DNA of 43,723 bases from Mesoaciditoga sp964503355 (GTDB lineage Bacteria; Thermotogota; Thermotogae; Mesoaciditogales; Mesoaciditogaceae): positions 1 through 43,723 of the forward strand of contig CAZCZS010000003.1 of the NCBI GenBank assembly GCA_964503355.1, given 5' to 3'. Both the position numbers and the translations under genes were made by a program. Within the stretch, counting starts at the first letter, position 1. Each line of letters begins with the position of its first letter. Below the pieces are notes generated by a model. The model saw only the letters and a list, made by a program, of their open reading frames with translations. It ran no database searches and had not been told where the DNA came from. Below are positions 17,392 to 25,476 of this stretch, piece after piece.

Positions 17392-18879
17392 GTGAGAAGA
17401 ATAGGGCCGACTGTCTCTAAAAGTAAGGTCATACCGGAAATTTCATCTTTACTTTCTTCTTTTACCTTAAAACTCAACGCTGCTGAAAGCGTGTACGATT
17501 GTGTCGAAGAGTTGAAAAAAGCGTCTGCTAATTTTTTCGACATAAGCTGGTATTCTTTCATATCTCTTAAAGAGAAATTCGGCAAAGAGGTGAACAGACA
17601 GATACTGGAATTCGCCATTTGGGCGTTGAAAAAGCATCGCCTTTCGGTAACTCCAATAGGAGAATTCATGGTGATGTTCGTTCCACTTTTCAGCCGAACG
17701 CAGGATATAGGCACGTTGATCTTCGGTTTGAAAAGCGATATGAACGAGATAACGAGGGGAATAACGGATATAGAGAGTTTTCTGGCCTTCGAAACTTCCA
17801 TGGTCATAGAGAACATGTTCTTGACCAAAGAACTTTTGAAGAAAAATCAAGATATCGCCGAATCGAAATTCTACCTTGAAAACGTTTTGAATTCCTTGAA
17901 GTACGCGGTGGTAGTGGAAGATGTTTACAGAAACGAAGAATTTTCGAACATTCCCTATCGTAAGCTCATAAGTGAAAATCCGGATCTAAAAGAGCAACTC
18001 AAAGAAATGATCAACATGTCCTTCGCAGATAGAAGAGAGATCTCTAACGAAGTGGAGATCAACAAGGTTTTTTACAGCGTTCACGTCGTTCCGGTGAAAC
18101 TTTCTTCCGGTTTGAAAGTGGTAGTCTCAATTCAAAACATAACGAACACCAAAGAGTTAGAAAGACTTCAAAAGATAAACAGGATGAAGAACGATTTCGT
18201 TGCGAGCATTTCTCCCGAGTTGAAAACACCACTTTCAGCCATTTTAGCGTATTCTGAGACCATTCTCGATTCTATAGAAGATCTGGACGTGGACACGTTG
18301 AGACAATTCATAGGAACGATCAAAAACGAGGGAGAACATCTTCAGTCCATAGTGAGCGATATGTTGGAATTCTCAAAATTGGAATCCGACAGCTTTCCGA
18401 TGAATTTTAAAAGAATAGATCTTTTGAAAATTTTGAGAGAAGCTTACAAGGGATTAAGGGCAAGAGCGCTCGAAAGCAACATAAAATTCGAACTCTCCGT
18501 TCCGGAAAATTTGGAAAATGCGTACGTTACGGCCGATCCGAAGAGGATAAGACAAGTGGTTGACAATTTGGTGGTAAACGCTTTCAAATACGATGACAAT
18601 CCCGAACCACTTGTGAGAATAAAATTGTACGATGAAAAGGATAGATATGTCGTTGAGGTTTACGATAATGGAAGTCCTATACCAGAAGAAGAAAGAGAAC
18701 AGATCTTTCAAAAATTCTACAGGATAGAGACCATGAAAGCGAAAGCTTCTGGAACGGGTTTGGGACTCGCTTTGGTAAAAGAGATCGTCGAAAGACATCA
18801 TGGTAAGATATGGATAGAAGATGGAGACGGTTGCAGTTTTAAATTTTCACTTTTGAAGAAGGATTGGCTAACATCTTAA
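17392..18879 (+). CDS. Sensor histidine kinase-like protein lacking the H-box histidine
   Basis: 495 residues, no membrane segment. Residues ~20-150 look like a GAF-type sensor and ~160-250 like a PAS domain (inferred). A HisKA helix follows, but the H-box reads SISPELKTPL: the phospho-acceptor His is Pro275 (codon CCC, 18214-18216). The ATPase domain is intact: N-box DNLVVNAFKY, G1 DNGSPI, F-box FQKFYR and G2 GTGLGLALV. So it could bind and perhaps hydrolyse ATP but not autophosphorylate in the standard way. The GTG start lies 13 bases after the HAD gene with GGTAGGG adjacent. No response regulator is next to it; an HDOD gene follows. Confidence 0.85.
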   Translation: MRRIGPTVSKSKVIPEISSLLSSFTLKLNAAESVYDCVEELKKASANFFDISWYSFISLKEKFGKEVNRQILEFAIWALKKHRLSVTPIGEFMVMFVPLFSRTQDIGTLIFGLKSDMNEITRGITDIESFLAFETSMVIENMFLTKELLKKNQDIAESKFYLENVLNSLKYAVVVEDVYRNEEFSNIPYRKLISENPDLKEQLKEMINMSFADRREISNEVEINKVFYSVHVVPVKLSSGLKVVVSIQNITNTKELERLQKINRMKNDFVASISPELKTPLSAILAYSETILDSIEDLDVDTLRQFIGTIKNEGEHLQSIVSDMLEFSKLESDSFPMNFKRIDLLKILREAYKGLRARALESNIKFELSVPENLENAYVTADPKRIRQVVDNLVVNAFKYDDNPEPLVRIKLYDEKDRYVVEVYDNGSPIPEEEREQIFQKFYRIETMKAKASGTGLGLALVKEIVERHHGKIWIEDGDGCSFKFSLLKKDWLTS

Positions 18880-18898
18880 AGGTTAAAGGGGGAACGTG

Positions 18899-19756
18899 AT
18901 GGCCAAAACCTTGAACGAAATTCTTGAGGAACTTGACAGTATACCGACGCCAAATTTCGTCGTATCAAAGGTTATGGAATTGGTCTCACAGCCGAACGTT
19001 TCGGCGTCGGAATTGACAGATGTGATAGAAAAAGATCCAAACCTGACGGTTAGGGTTATGAAACTTGCCAACTCAGCCTATTACGGTTTGCCCCAGAAAA
19101 TAGCCACACTTTCCCACGCCGTGATGATCTTGGGATTCAAAACCGTTAGGAATTTGGTCACCAGTATTTACATGCATGACGCCTTTTTCTCTTCAAAGCT
19201 TGGTACCGATAAGATAAGCGCGGACAAGATGTGGTGGCACTTGATGGCAACGGCGATGGCCACAGAAAGTATATCCAACGTTGTGGGTTACATAAACAAG
19301 GAAGAAACCTTTTTGGTTGGGATGATCCACGATCTTGGAAAGATGGTCATGGCTAAACTCTTTCCGTCTTACACGGACGCGATAATCGAATTGTCTTCGA
19401 AAGCTTCCATGACGTATTTCAGCGCCGAACAAAAGCTCGAACTTCCAGATCACGTCTCAATAGTGAAACATCTCATCGAAAAATGGGGATTTCCACAAGA
19501 GATAAGAACGGCCGTGGCGTTTCATCACGAACCCGAAAAAGTGGAGGACGAAAATTTGAAAGATATAACTTACATTTCCCACGCCGCGGATGTCGTTGCG
19601 AACATATTGGATCCACACGCCGCTGGAAATTACGCTCTTCCCATGATAAACAAAGAAGTGTGGGCTTATTTAAAACTGGACGGTCCCACTTTTTTGAGCA
19701 TCACCCGGGAAGTGAGAGGAACCACGAAAAAAGCCGCGGAATTTTTCAATCTTTGA
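18899..19756 (+). CDS. HDOD-domain signalling protein
   Basis: 285 residues, a stand-alone HDOD domain. Family features seen: IPTPNFVVSKVMEL at the start, ASELTDVIEKDPNLTVRVMKLANSAYYG, then GMIHDLGKMVMAK with an HD pair and AFHHEP. HDOD proteins are non-enzymatic relatives of HD phosphohydrolases and often work with kinases or c-di-GMP signalling. ATG 18899 is preferred to GTG 18896 because AAAGGGGGA is then 5-6 bases away. It ends the six-gene operon and overlaps the convergent HAD gene by 11 bases; no terminator hairpin is visible there. Confidence 0.88.
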   Translation: MAKTLNEILEELDSIPTPNFVVSKVMELVSQPNVSASELTDVIEKDPNLTVRVMKLANSAYYGLPQKIATLSHAVMILGFKTVRNLVTSIYMHDAFFSSKLGTDKISADKMWWHLMATAMATESISNVVGYINKEETFLVGMIHDLGKMVMAKLFPSYTDAIIELSSKASMTYFSAEQKLELPDHVSIVKHLIEKWGFPQEIRTAVAFHHEPEKVEDENLKDITYISHAADVVANILDPHAAGNYALPMINKEVWAYLKLDGPTFLSITREVRGTTKKAAEFFNL

Positions 19757-20573
19757 AAACTCTATTGGAAATCATCTTCAACAATTCTTCGGCGTTTTCA
19801 ACAACGAGAACGTTGGAAACGTGCGTGCGCTTTTCATATCGTTTGAATTCTTCCAAAGAGGTTTCTCCGGTTAACACCAACACACCACATGCTTCGCTTT
19901 TTCTGACCATCTCTACATCGGTGTAAAGCCTGTCTCCAACGTACACGATCTCTTCCTCGTCGACATCGTACTTGTTCACAAGTCCCTTTATCATGATGTG
20001 ATTGGGTTTTCCACCAATCCATAAGGGCTTTCTTTGCGTTGTGAGTTCGAAAATCTTGGCAAAAGAGCCGGCATCTGGAATGTATCCGAAATCCGTGGGA
20101 CATCGTAAGTCGGGATGTACCAATATATAAGGAATGCCTTCGAATATCAAACGTGAAACTTTTTGAAGCTGAGAATAGGTCGCGTCCGTGTTGAACCCCA
20201 CGACGATCACGTCTGGTTTCACATCATCGAAGATGAATTCCTTTGAAAGATACGATCGCACTCTCTCGTTTAAGAAAGGGTATATCCTTTTGAAGGATCT
20301 TTCTTTCAAAAAAAGTTCCATGGAATCCAACGCGCTCATCAAGCGAGATTCGTCTATTTTCATGTCGAAGATCTTCGAAAGATGCTCTGCGTGCAGGGCG
20401 TTGGTTTTCGATGAATTGTTCGTCATGAAAACGACTTTTTTGTGCTTGAAAAGATATTCCAGAAGTTCCTTAACCCCTTTTAAAGGTTTGGAACCGAGGA
20501 TCGTTGTTCCATCCAGATCAAAAGAAAAGAGGCGTGCTTGGCGTATTTTTTCGATCAAAGGGTTGGAATTCAA
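19746..20573 (-). CDS. NagD-like HAD-IIA sugar phosphatase
   Basis: 275 residues, cytosolic. HAD motifs: FSFDLDGTTILG (nucleophile and acid/base Asp), FMTNNSSKT, GGKPNHIM and YVGDRLYTDVEM, with a C2-type cap between motifs 2 and 3. Members hydrolyse sugar phosphates, nucleotides or p-nitrophenyl phosphate; the substrate is unknown. The frame is open upstream to 20705 within the AIM24 gene; I take TTG 20573, which overlaps the AIM24 stop (TTGA) just after GGCGGAGG. Confidence 0.87.
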   Translation of the reverse strand: MNSNPLIEKIRQARLFSFDLDGTTILGSKPLKGVKELLEYLFKHKKVVFMTNNSSKTNALHAEHLSKIFDMKIDESRLMSALDSMELFLKERSFKRIYPFLNERVRSYLSKEFIFDDVKPDVIVVGFNTDATYSQLQKVSRLIFEGIPYILVHPDLRCPTDFGYIPDAGSFAKIFELTTQRKPLWIGGKPNHIMIKGLVNKYDVDEEEIVYVGDRLYTDVEMVRKSEACGVLVLTGETSLEEFKRYEKRTHVSNVLVVENAEELLKMISNRVFKD

Positions 20574-21241
20574 TTTCCTCCGCCTTTCACTTTTGATTTC
20601 ATCCATGTTACCAAAGCGTCCAAATTTCTCGTTTGAATGAGAACCTTTCCCATTCCACTGAAATTGCAAACAAGTCCTTCGCCGCTGAAGAAGAAAGATT
20701 TCCAATTTCCGGCCTTTCTCACTTTAAAATTTAAAGACTCCTCGAACGCCACTATGTGGCTTGTATCTATTATGTAATCACCTTCTACGTACTTTTCCAC
20801 GATCGCCCCATATGAGCTGACGAAAAGAGTTCCCGTCCCCTTTATTTTCAAAAGAAAGAGGCCTTCTCCACCGAAGAAAGTTTTCGCGCCACCCCATTTC
20901 GTGTCTATTTCTATATCACCAACGGAAGCCAAGTAAGAACCAGATCTCACGAATATGGTTTCTCCGTTCAACTCCAAACTTTGAACGTCGCCAACCATCA
21001 TCGGTGCTAGCAAGATCTCGCCCTTTCCGTTTTCCGCGTAAAAAGTGTTCATAAAAAAGCTCTCTCCACCAAGAACGCTACGTTTCAAAGAGGAAAGTAT
21101 ACCTCCCCTTGCCTTCGTTTGCATGGTGATGTTGGAAGACATGGAAACCATGGCTCCCGCTTCGGCGGTTATTCGTTCGTTTTCCTCCAATTCAACTTTG
21201 ACCAAACTGTACGATGGTTTTCCAACGATTTCATACCTCAT
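20570..21241 (-). CDS. AIM24-family protein
   Basis: 223 residues of beta-strand-rich sequence with the AIM24/TIGR00266 pattern: EAGAMVSMSSNITMQTKARGG, then LGGESFFMNTFYA, GGEGLFLLKIKG and FFFSGEGLVCNFSG. The family is widespread, fold a beta-prism/helix, biochemical role unknown. ATG 21241 has AGGGG seven bases upstream; an in-frame TTG at 21256 is less likely. It is first of a two-gene unit with the HAD phosphatase. Confidence 0.85.
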   Translation of the reverse strand: MRYEIVGKPSYSLVKVELEENERITAEAGAMVSMSSNITMQTKARGGILSSLKRSVLGGESFFMNTFYAENGKGEILLAPMMVGDVQSLELNGETIFVRSGSYLASVGDIEIDTKWGGAKTFFGGEGLFLLKIKGTGTLFVSSYGAIVEKYVEGDYIIDTSHIVAFEESLNFKVRKAGNWKSFFFSGEGLVCNFSGMGKVLIQTRNLDALVTWMKSKVKGGGN

Positions 21242-21277
21242 ATTTTCACCCCTCAACCTCCAATTTTTTTAAAACTC

Positions 21278-21297
21278 ATCATAAATTATGATATCAT
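21278..21297. promoter_or_regulatory. Overlapping palindromes upstream of the AIM24 gene
   Basis: A 15-base palindrome with one centre base (21278-21292) overlaps a perfect 10-base palindrome ATGATATCAT (21288-21297). On the minus strand a CATAAT within it could be a -10 for the AIM24 gene. This may be an operator; no regulator is known. Confidence 0.35.
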
Positions 21298-21314
21298 ACA
21301 AACAAACGAGAATA

Positions 21315-21350
21315 AAAAAAGAACGCATCTTCAAAGATGCGTTCTTTTTT
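21315..21350. terminator. Intrinsic terminator of the Mbx-Nfn operon
   Basis: Ten-bp GC-containing stem (21321-21330 with 21335-21344), loop TCAA, flanked by A6 and T6 that extend the stem and give a U-tract on either strand. It lies 14 bases after the last gene of the large minus-strand operon. Confidence 0.9.
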
Positions 21351-21363
21351 GTTTGATTTCGTT

Positions 21364-22776
21364 TCAAGCTTTTTTCTTGGATGAGATGTACTCGTCTATC
21401 GCTTTCGCCGCTTTTTTACCGGCTCCCATGGCCAATATAACCGTGGCCGCACCCGTGACTATATCTCCACCGGCGTAAACTCCCTCAACGGAAGTCGCAC
21501 CGGTTTCCGGATCGGCTTCTATGTAGCCGCGTTTGTTCAATTTCAATTCAGGGAATGTGCTCAAAAGTACTTTGTTAGATGTCTGACCTATCGCTTCTAT
21601 AACCATATCAGCTTCTATCGTGAATTCACTTCCCTCTATCGGAACAGGTCTTCTTCTTCCGGATTCATCGGGTTCACCAAGTTGCATTTTCACACATTTA
21701 ACGGCCTTGACGTTTCCATTTTCATCTCCTATGTACTCTATTGGATTGGTGAGCCAATGGAATTCAATTCCTTCTTCCAAAGCGTGATGGTATTCTTCTA
21801 TTCTGGCCGGCATTTCTTTTTCGCTTCTTCTGTACACGATCATGGATTTCTCGGCTCCCAATCTCAGCGCAGAACGTGAAGCGTCCATGGCGACGTTACC
21901 CGCTCCGACAACGACAACTCGCTTTCCAATTCTTATCGGTGTGTCGTATTCCGGAAATTCATAAGCGTGCATAAGGTTGATTCTTGTCAAAAATTCGCTT
22001 GCCGAGTAAACACCGTTTAAATTCGTGCCAGGAATATTCATGAATCTTGGTGTGCCGGCGCCAGTTCCTATGTAAATCGCATCGTACTCTTCCCTGATTT
22101 CTTGCACGGTTATGGTTTTTCCAACCACGACATCGGTTTCAACGTTTACACCCAATTCCTCTATGGCTTTGACCTCGCGCTCCACTATCGTTTTTGGAAG
22201 ACGGAATTCCGGTATACCGTACATCAAAACGCCTCCCGGCGCATGAAGCGCCTCGAAGATGGTCACTTTGTATCCTTTCTTGGCCAAATCCGCGGCGACG
22301 GTCAATCCCGAAGGTCCTGCTCCTATAACGGCGACTTTGCCCTTTTCGCTCTCGTTTTTCTTTGGGGGCTCTTCCACTCCCTCGTGAGAAGCCGCCCAGT
22401 CCGCCACGAACCTTTCGAGTTTTCCTATCGCAACCGGTTCGTGTTCTTTCATAAGGCCAACCGTGCATCTTCCCTCGCATTGGCTTTCCTGAGGACATAC
22501 CCTTCCACATACGGCCGGAAGGTTGTTGTAGTTTTTGAGGATCTTTATAGATTCCGAAAGATCGTTATTCCTCAACGCCAATATGAAGCCCGGTATGTCT
22601 ATGTTCACAGGGCATCCCGCAACGCACGGATGGGTGGGACATTGTAAACATCTGTTCGCTTCCGTTATGGCTTCTTCAAGCGTGTAACCCAACACGACTT
22701 CTTTGAAGTTGTGATTTCTTACCTTCGGATCTTGTTCAGCGATTGGTGTTTTGTTCTTAGGGATGTTGAGAGCCAT
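21364..22776 (-). CDS. nfnB: NfnB / GltD-type NADPH flavoprotein (FeS, FAD)
   Basis: 470 residues, the large subunit of NADH-dependent ferredoxin:NADP oxidoreductase or a GltD-like relative. The N-terminal domain holds two [4Fe-4S] sites (C44-C47-C52-C56 as CLQCPTHPC...CP, and C91-C95-C101-C105 as CGRVC...C...C, counted from the upstream GTG). FAD site VIGAGPSGLT near 151, NADP site VVVGAGNVAMDASR, and a C-terminal GGDIVTGAATVILAMGAGK. In Nfn this subunit carries the bifurcating FAD. ATG 22776 is next to the nfnA stop and an in-frame GTG at 22779 overlaps that stop. Being directly after an NfnA gene it is almost surely its partner; GltD alone is the alternative. Confidence 0.92.
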   Translation of the reverse strand: MALNIPKNKTPIAEQDPKVRNHNFKEVVLGYTLEEAITEANRCLQCPTHPCVAGCPVNIDIPGFILALRNNDLSESIKILKNYNNLPAVCGRVCPQESQCEGRCTVGLMKEHEPVAIGKLERFVADWAASHEGVEEPPKKNESEKGKVAVIGAGPSGLTVAADLAKKGYKVTIFEALHAPGGVLMYGIPEFRLPKTIVEREVKAIEELGVNVETDVVVGKTITVQEIREEYDAIYIGTGAGTPRFMNIPGTNLNGVYSASEFLTRINLMHAYEFPEYDTPIRIGKRVVVVGAGNVAMDASRSALRLGAEKSMIVYRRSEKEMPARIEEYHHALEEGIEFHWLTNPIEYIGDENGNVKAVKCVKMQLGEPDESGRRRPVPIEGSEFTIEADMVIEAIGQTSNKVLLSTFPELKLNKRGYIEADPETGATSVEGVYAGGDIVTGAATVILAMGAGKKAAKAIDEYISSKKKA

Positions 22777-23612
22777 CACATCTCACCTACCTCATTCAGG
22801 TATTTTTCAAGCGATATTTTTTCTTGATCTTTGTATTGTTTGAGACGAGTCATCAACTCATCCCAGGCAACACCGTGACCATCGAATTCCGGACCATCCA
22901 CACATGCAAAACGTATGTTACCGTTAACGGTAACCCTACACGCTCCGCACATTCCCGTGCCGTCAACCATTATTGGGTTCAAAGAAACCCATATCGGGAT
23001 TCCAAGCTCTTTCGCCGTCAGGGCCGAAAACTTCATCATTATCGTGGGACCTATTGCCCAGGCGTAATCGATCTTCTCTCCGCGTTCCGTCAGCATCTTC
23101 ATTCCATCGGTGACGACGCCTTTGATACCTTCCGAACCATCATCAGTGGTGATTATCAGTTCATCTGAATACTTCGCGCATTCATCTTTCATTATGACAA
23201 GTTCCGAAGTTCTTCCGCCCAAGATGGTTATAACCTTGTTGCCGAGCAGTTTTAATTCCCTGAGAATGGGAAAGAGCGCCGCTATTCCAACTCCACCACC
23301 TATCATCAAAACGGTTCCGTATTTCTTCACTTCGCTTGGGGTTCCAAGCGGACCGACGACGTCTGCTAGTTTGTCGCCAACGTTCATGTTGGCCATAGCG
23401 TAAGTGCTTTTTCCAACCGTCTGAAAGATCAAACGTATGTTTCCGTTTTCTCTATCAAAATCGGCGATGGTCAACGGAATTCTTTCACCCTTTTCGGAAG
23501 TCCTTACCACCACGAATTGTCCTGGTTTTGCGTGAGATGCGACTCTGGGAGCTTTTACCCACATATCGTATTCTTTTTCCACTATTTTCTTCTTCTTCAA
23601 AATCTCAAACAT
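22776..23612 (-). CDS. nfnA: NfnA-type ferredoxin-NADP reductase small subunit
   Basis: 278 residues: ferredoxin-NADP reductase-like FAD domain (RIPLTI flavin motif at 44-49), NAD-binding domain with MIGGGVGIAALFPI, and a C-terminal [2Fe-2S] site with Cys222, Cys225 and Cys237 (GMCGAC...FACVDGPEF). Asp217 lies five residues before Cys222; Nfn structures report an unusual Asp ligand in this cluster, so it is a candidate. In Nfn this subunit handles NADH. ATG 23612 has GGAGG upstream. It sits between the NuoI-GltD fusion and NfnB in one operon. Confidence 0.92.
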   Translation of the reverse strand: MFEILKKKKIVEKEYDMWVKAPRVASHAKPGQFVVVRTSEKGERIPLTIADFDRENGNIRLIFQTVGKSTYAMANMNVGDKLADVVGPLGTPSEVKKYGTVLMIGGGVGIAALFPILRELKLLGNKVITILGGRTSELVIMKDECAKYSDELIITTDDGSEGIKGVVTDGMKMLTERGEKIDYAWAIGPTIMMKFSALTAKELGIPIWVSLNPIMVDGTGMCGACRVTVNGNIRFACVDGPEFDGHGVAWDELMTRLKQYKDQEKISLEKYLNEVGEM

Positions 23613-23626
23613 CTAAACTTCCTCCC

Positions 23627-25465
23627 TTACTCTCTTGATGCAAGGTACATGTCTACACCTTTCGCGGCACGTAACCCCGCTCCAATAGCACTTATTATAT
23701 CCTGTCTTCTGTTTGAAAGATCTCCACCAAAGAACAACCCTTCTACACTTGTTCTTCCGAAATCGTCGACGGGTACTCTTCTTCCATCAAATCCTATCTT
23801 CTCTTGAATGTCTTCAGGCAAGAAATCGAGATTTGGATGTTGGCCGATGGCCGCAACGACGTAATCGACTTTTACCTTTTTATGTGGAGAATTTTCATCG
23901 ACGACCGGTCGTGGCCTGCCTCCTTTTGGATCGGGTACCAAACTCGCTATGGCGTATTCCATCTCTTCGACGGATTTTTCACCGTATATCTTTATGGGAA
24001 CGCCGGCTTCGACGAATTCCACTCCCTCTTCACGTGCTTCCTTTATTTCTTCAACATCTGCTGGCATGTCGACTATTCTTCTTCTGTATATGACGGTAAC
24101 CTTCGCACCGAGTCTTATGGATGATCTGGCCACGTCCATGGCAACGTTTCCGCCGCCTATAACGATCACGTGTTTGCCTTTAAGATCTGGTGCTTTTTCC
24201 TCGTTAACCAAGTGCATGAACGTTAGCCCTTGCATAACGCCTTTTAGATCTTCGCCCGGTATTCTCAAAGTCATGGGTTTGGAATTTCCAGTTCCTATGA
24301 AGACAGCATCGTAATCCGTCATAAGCTTTCCAAAGGGCACGTCTTTTCCTATTCTCGTGTTCGTTTTCAATTCTATTCCCAAAGAGAGTATGGCGTTTAT
24401 ATCCTTCATGAGATCTTCTTTGGGAAGTCTGTACTTCGGTATTCCCCACATCATCGCACCGCCAGGTTTATCTTCAGCTTCGTATATGGTAACATCATAG
24501 CCAAGCAATTTCGCGTAGTAACCAAAGGATAACGATGCCGGTCCAGCTCCTATGGCGGCGAGCTTTTTACCATTTGGTTTTTCCATCTTTTCTTCCACAA
24601 CTTCAAAGTAATTCTCAACGTTGCTCGCCGAATAAGCTTTAAGCCAACGAATGGCCAAAGGTTCACCTTGAATTCCGACGACACACGCCTCTTCACATTG
24701 ATGAGTACAGACTTCTCCACAAACGAGCGGTAATGGATTTCGCTTGTATATCCATTTCAAAGAATCCCTTGGATCTTCTTCGGCTATGGCGCGAATGTAT
24801 TCCGGAATGTGCAACTGGTTTGGACATGCTTCCACACAAGCGCCGCATCCAAGACATCGGGTTGCCTCTTTTTTTGCTTCCTCTTTTGAATAAGTGTGAA
24901 CGAACTTCGCGAAAGAGAGTTTTCTCTTTTCAGCAGGCTCTTCACGTGGATCTAACCTCTCAAATTCTATGGTTTTTCCGAGCAGGTCGTCGGGACTTCT
25001 AACGTAACCCGGATTGTTTGCGAAGGTTTGATCTGGTCTCCATATGAAATCTTCTTTCACTTTTTCCGGTTCTTCTTGGACTGGAATGGAAAGATCTGGA
25101 TGAAAAGCGTGAATGTATTCTCTTGACATTTGAAGCGAACCGGTTGGACAGACGTCAACACATTGAGCGCAAAAACAGCATCGACCGTAGTCTATGACGG
25201 GTCTTAGAGTTTTCGCGAATTTGTTCGCCGGTTTGACATCATCAGCTTCGACCATGGTTATCGCGCTTGCCGGACAAACGGTGGCGCAGTTACCGCATCC
25301 TATACATTTGGAATGATCGTTCGTGTGAAAACCTCGATATCTCGGTGATACGCCTTCAATTTCAAAAACATCCAGATCCTCTTTCGGATAACGAACCGTG
25401 TGTGGTTTCTTAAAGAGATATTTCAAAGCACCCAACGGCGCTAAAGCGTTTTTCTTGGAATTCAT
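23627..25465 (-). CDS. NuoI-GltD fusion: polyferredoxin flavoprotein
   Basis: 612 residues. Residues ~50-115 are a NuoI/MbhN-like 2x[4Fe-4S] domain (C55-C58-C61-C65; C97-C100-C103-C107, counted from the upstream GTG). Residues ~190-265 are the GltD-type domain with two more cysteine quartets (205/208/211/215 and 250/254/258/262). The FAD site AAIGAGPASLSFG starts near 304 and the NAD(P) site VIVIGGGNVAMDVARSS near 434; the C-terminus GLFFGGDLSNRRQDIISAIGAG closes the FAD site. Four clusters and one FAD are predicted. No separate NuoI gene exists here, so this protein should wire the NuoB-like subunit to a pyridine-nucleotide flavoprotein. ATG 25465 has GAGGTGAT upstream. Confidence 0.88.
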   Translation of the reverse strand: MNSKKNALAPLGALKYLFKKPHTVRYPKEDLDVFEIEGVSPRYRGFHTNDHSKCIGCGNCATVCPASAITMVEADDVKPANKFAKTLRPVIDYGRCCFCAQCVDVCPTGSLQMSREYIHAFHPDLSIPVQEEPEKVKEDFIWRPDQTFANNPGYVRSPDDLLGKTIEFERLDPREEPAEKRKLSFAKFVHTYSKEEAKKEATRCLGCGACVEACPNQLHIPEYIRAIAEEDPRDSLKWIYKRNPLPLVCGEVCTHQCEEACVVGIQGEPLAIRWLKAYSASNVENYFEVVEEKMEKPNGKKLAAIGAGPASLSFGYYAKLLGYDVTIYEAEDKPGGAMMWGIPKYRLPKEDLMKDINAILSLGIELKTNTRIGKDVPFGKLMTDYDAVFIGTGNSKPMTLRIPGEDLKGVMQGLTFMHLVNEEKAPDLKGKHVIVIGGGNVAMDVARSSIRLGAKVTVIYRRRIVDMPADVEEIKEAREEGVEFVEAGVPIKIYGEKSVEEMEYAIASLVPDPKGGRPRPVVDENSPHKKVKVDYVVAAIGQHPNLDFLPEDIQEKIGFDGRRVPVDDFGRTSVEGLFFGGDLSNRRQDIISAIGAGLRAAKGVDMYLASRE

Positions 25466-25476
25466 CACAGATCACC

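Noticed and set aside
19746..19756. Terminator between the convergent HDOD and HAD genes
   Set aside because: The genes overlap by 11 bases and no stem with a U-tract is present.
20574..20705. Upstream part of the NagD-like HAD frame
   Set aside because: It overlaps the AIM24 gene in another frame and has no HAD homology; TTG 20573 with the TTGA overlap is the better start.
22102..22647. 181-codon plus-strand open frame
   Set aside because: Antisense shadow of nfnB; Arg/His/Tyr-rich composition of a reversed coding frame.
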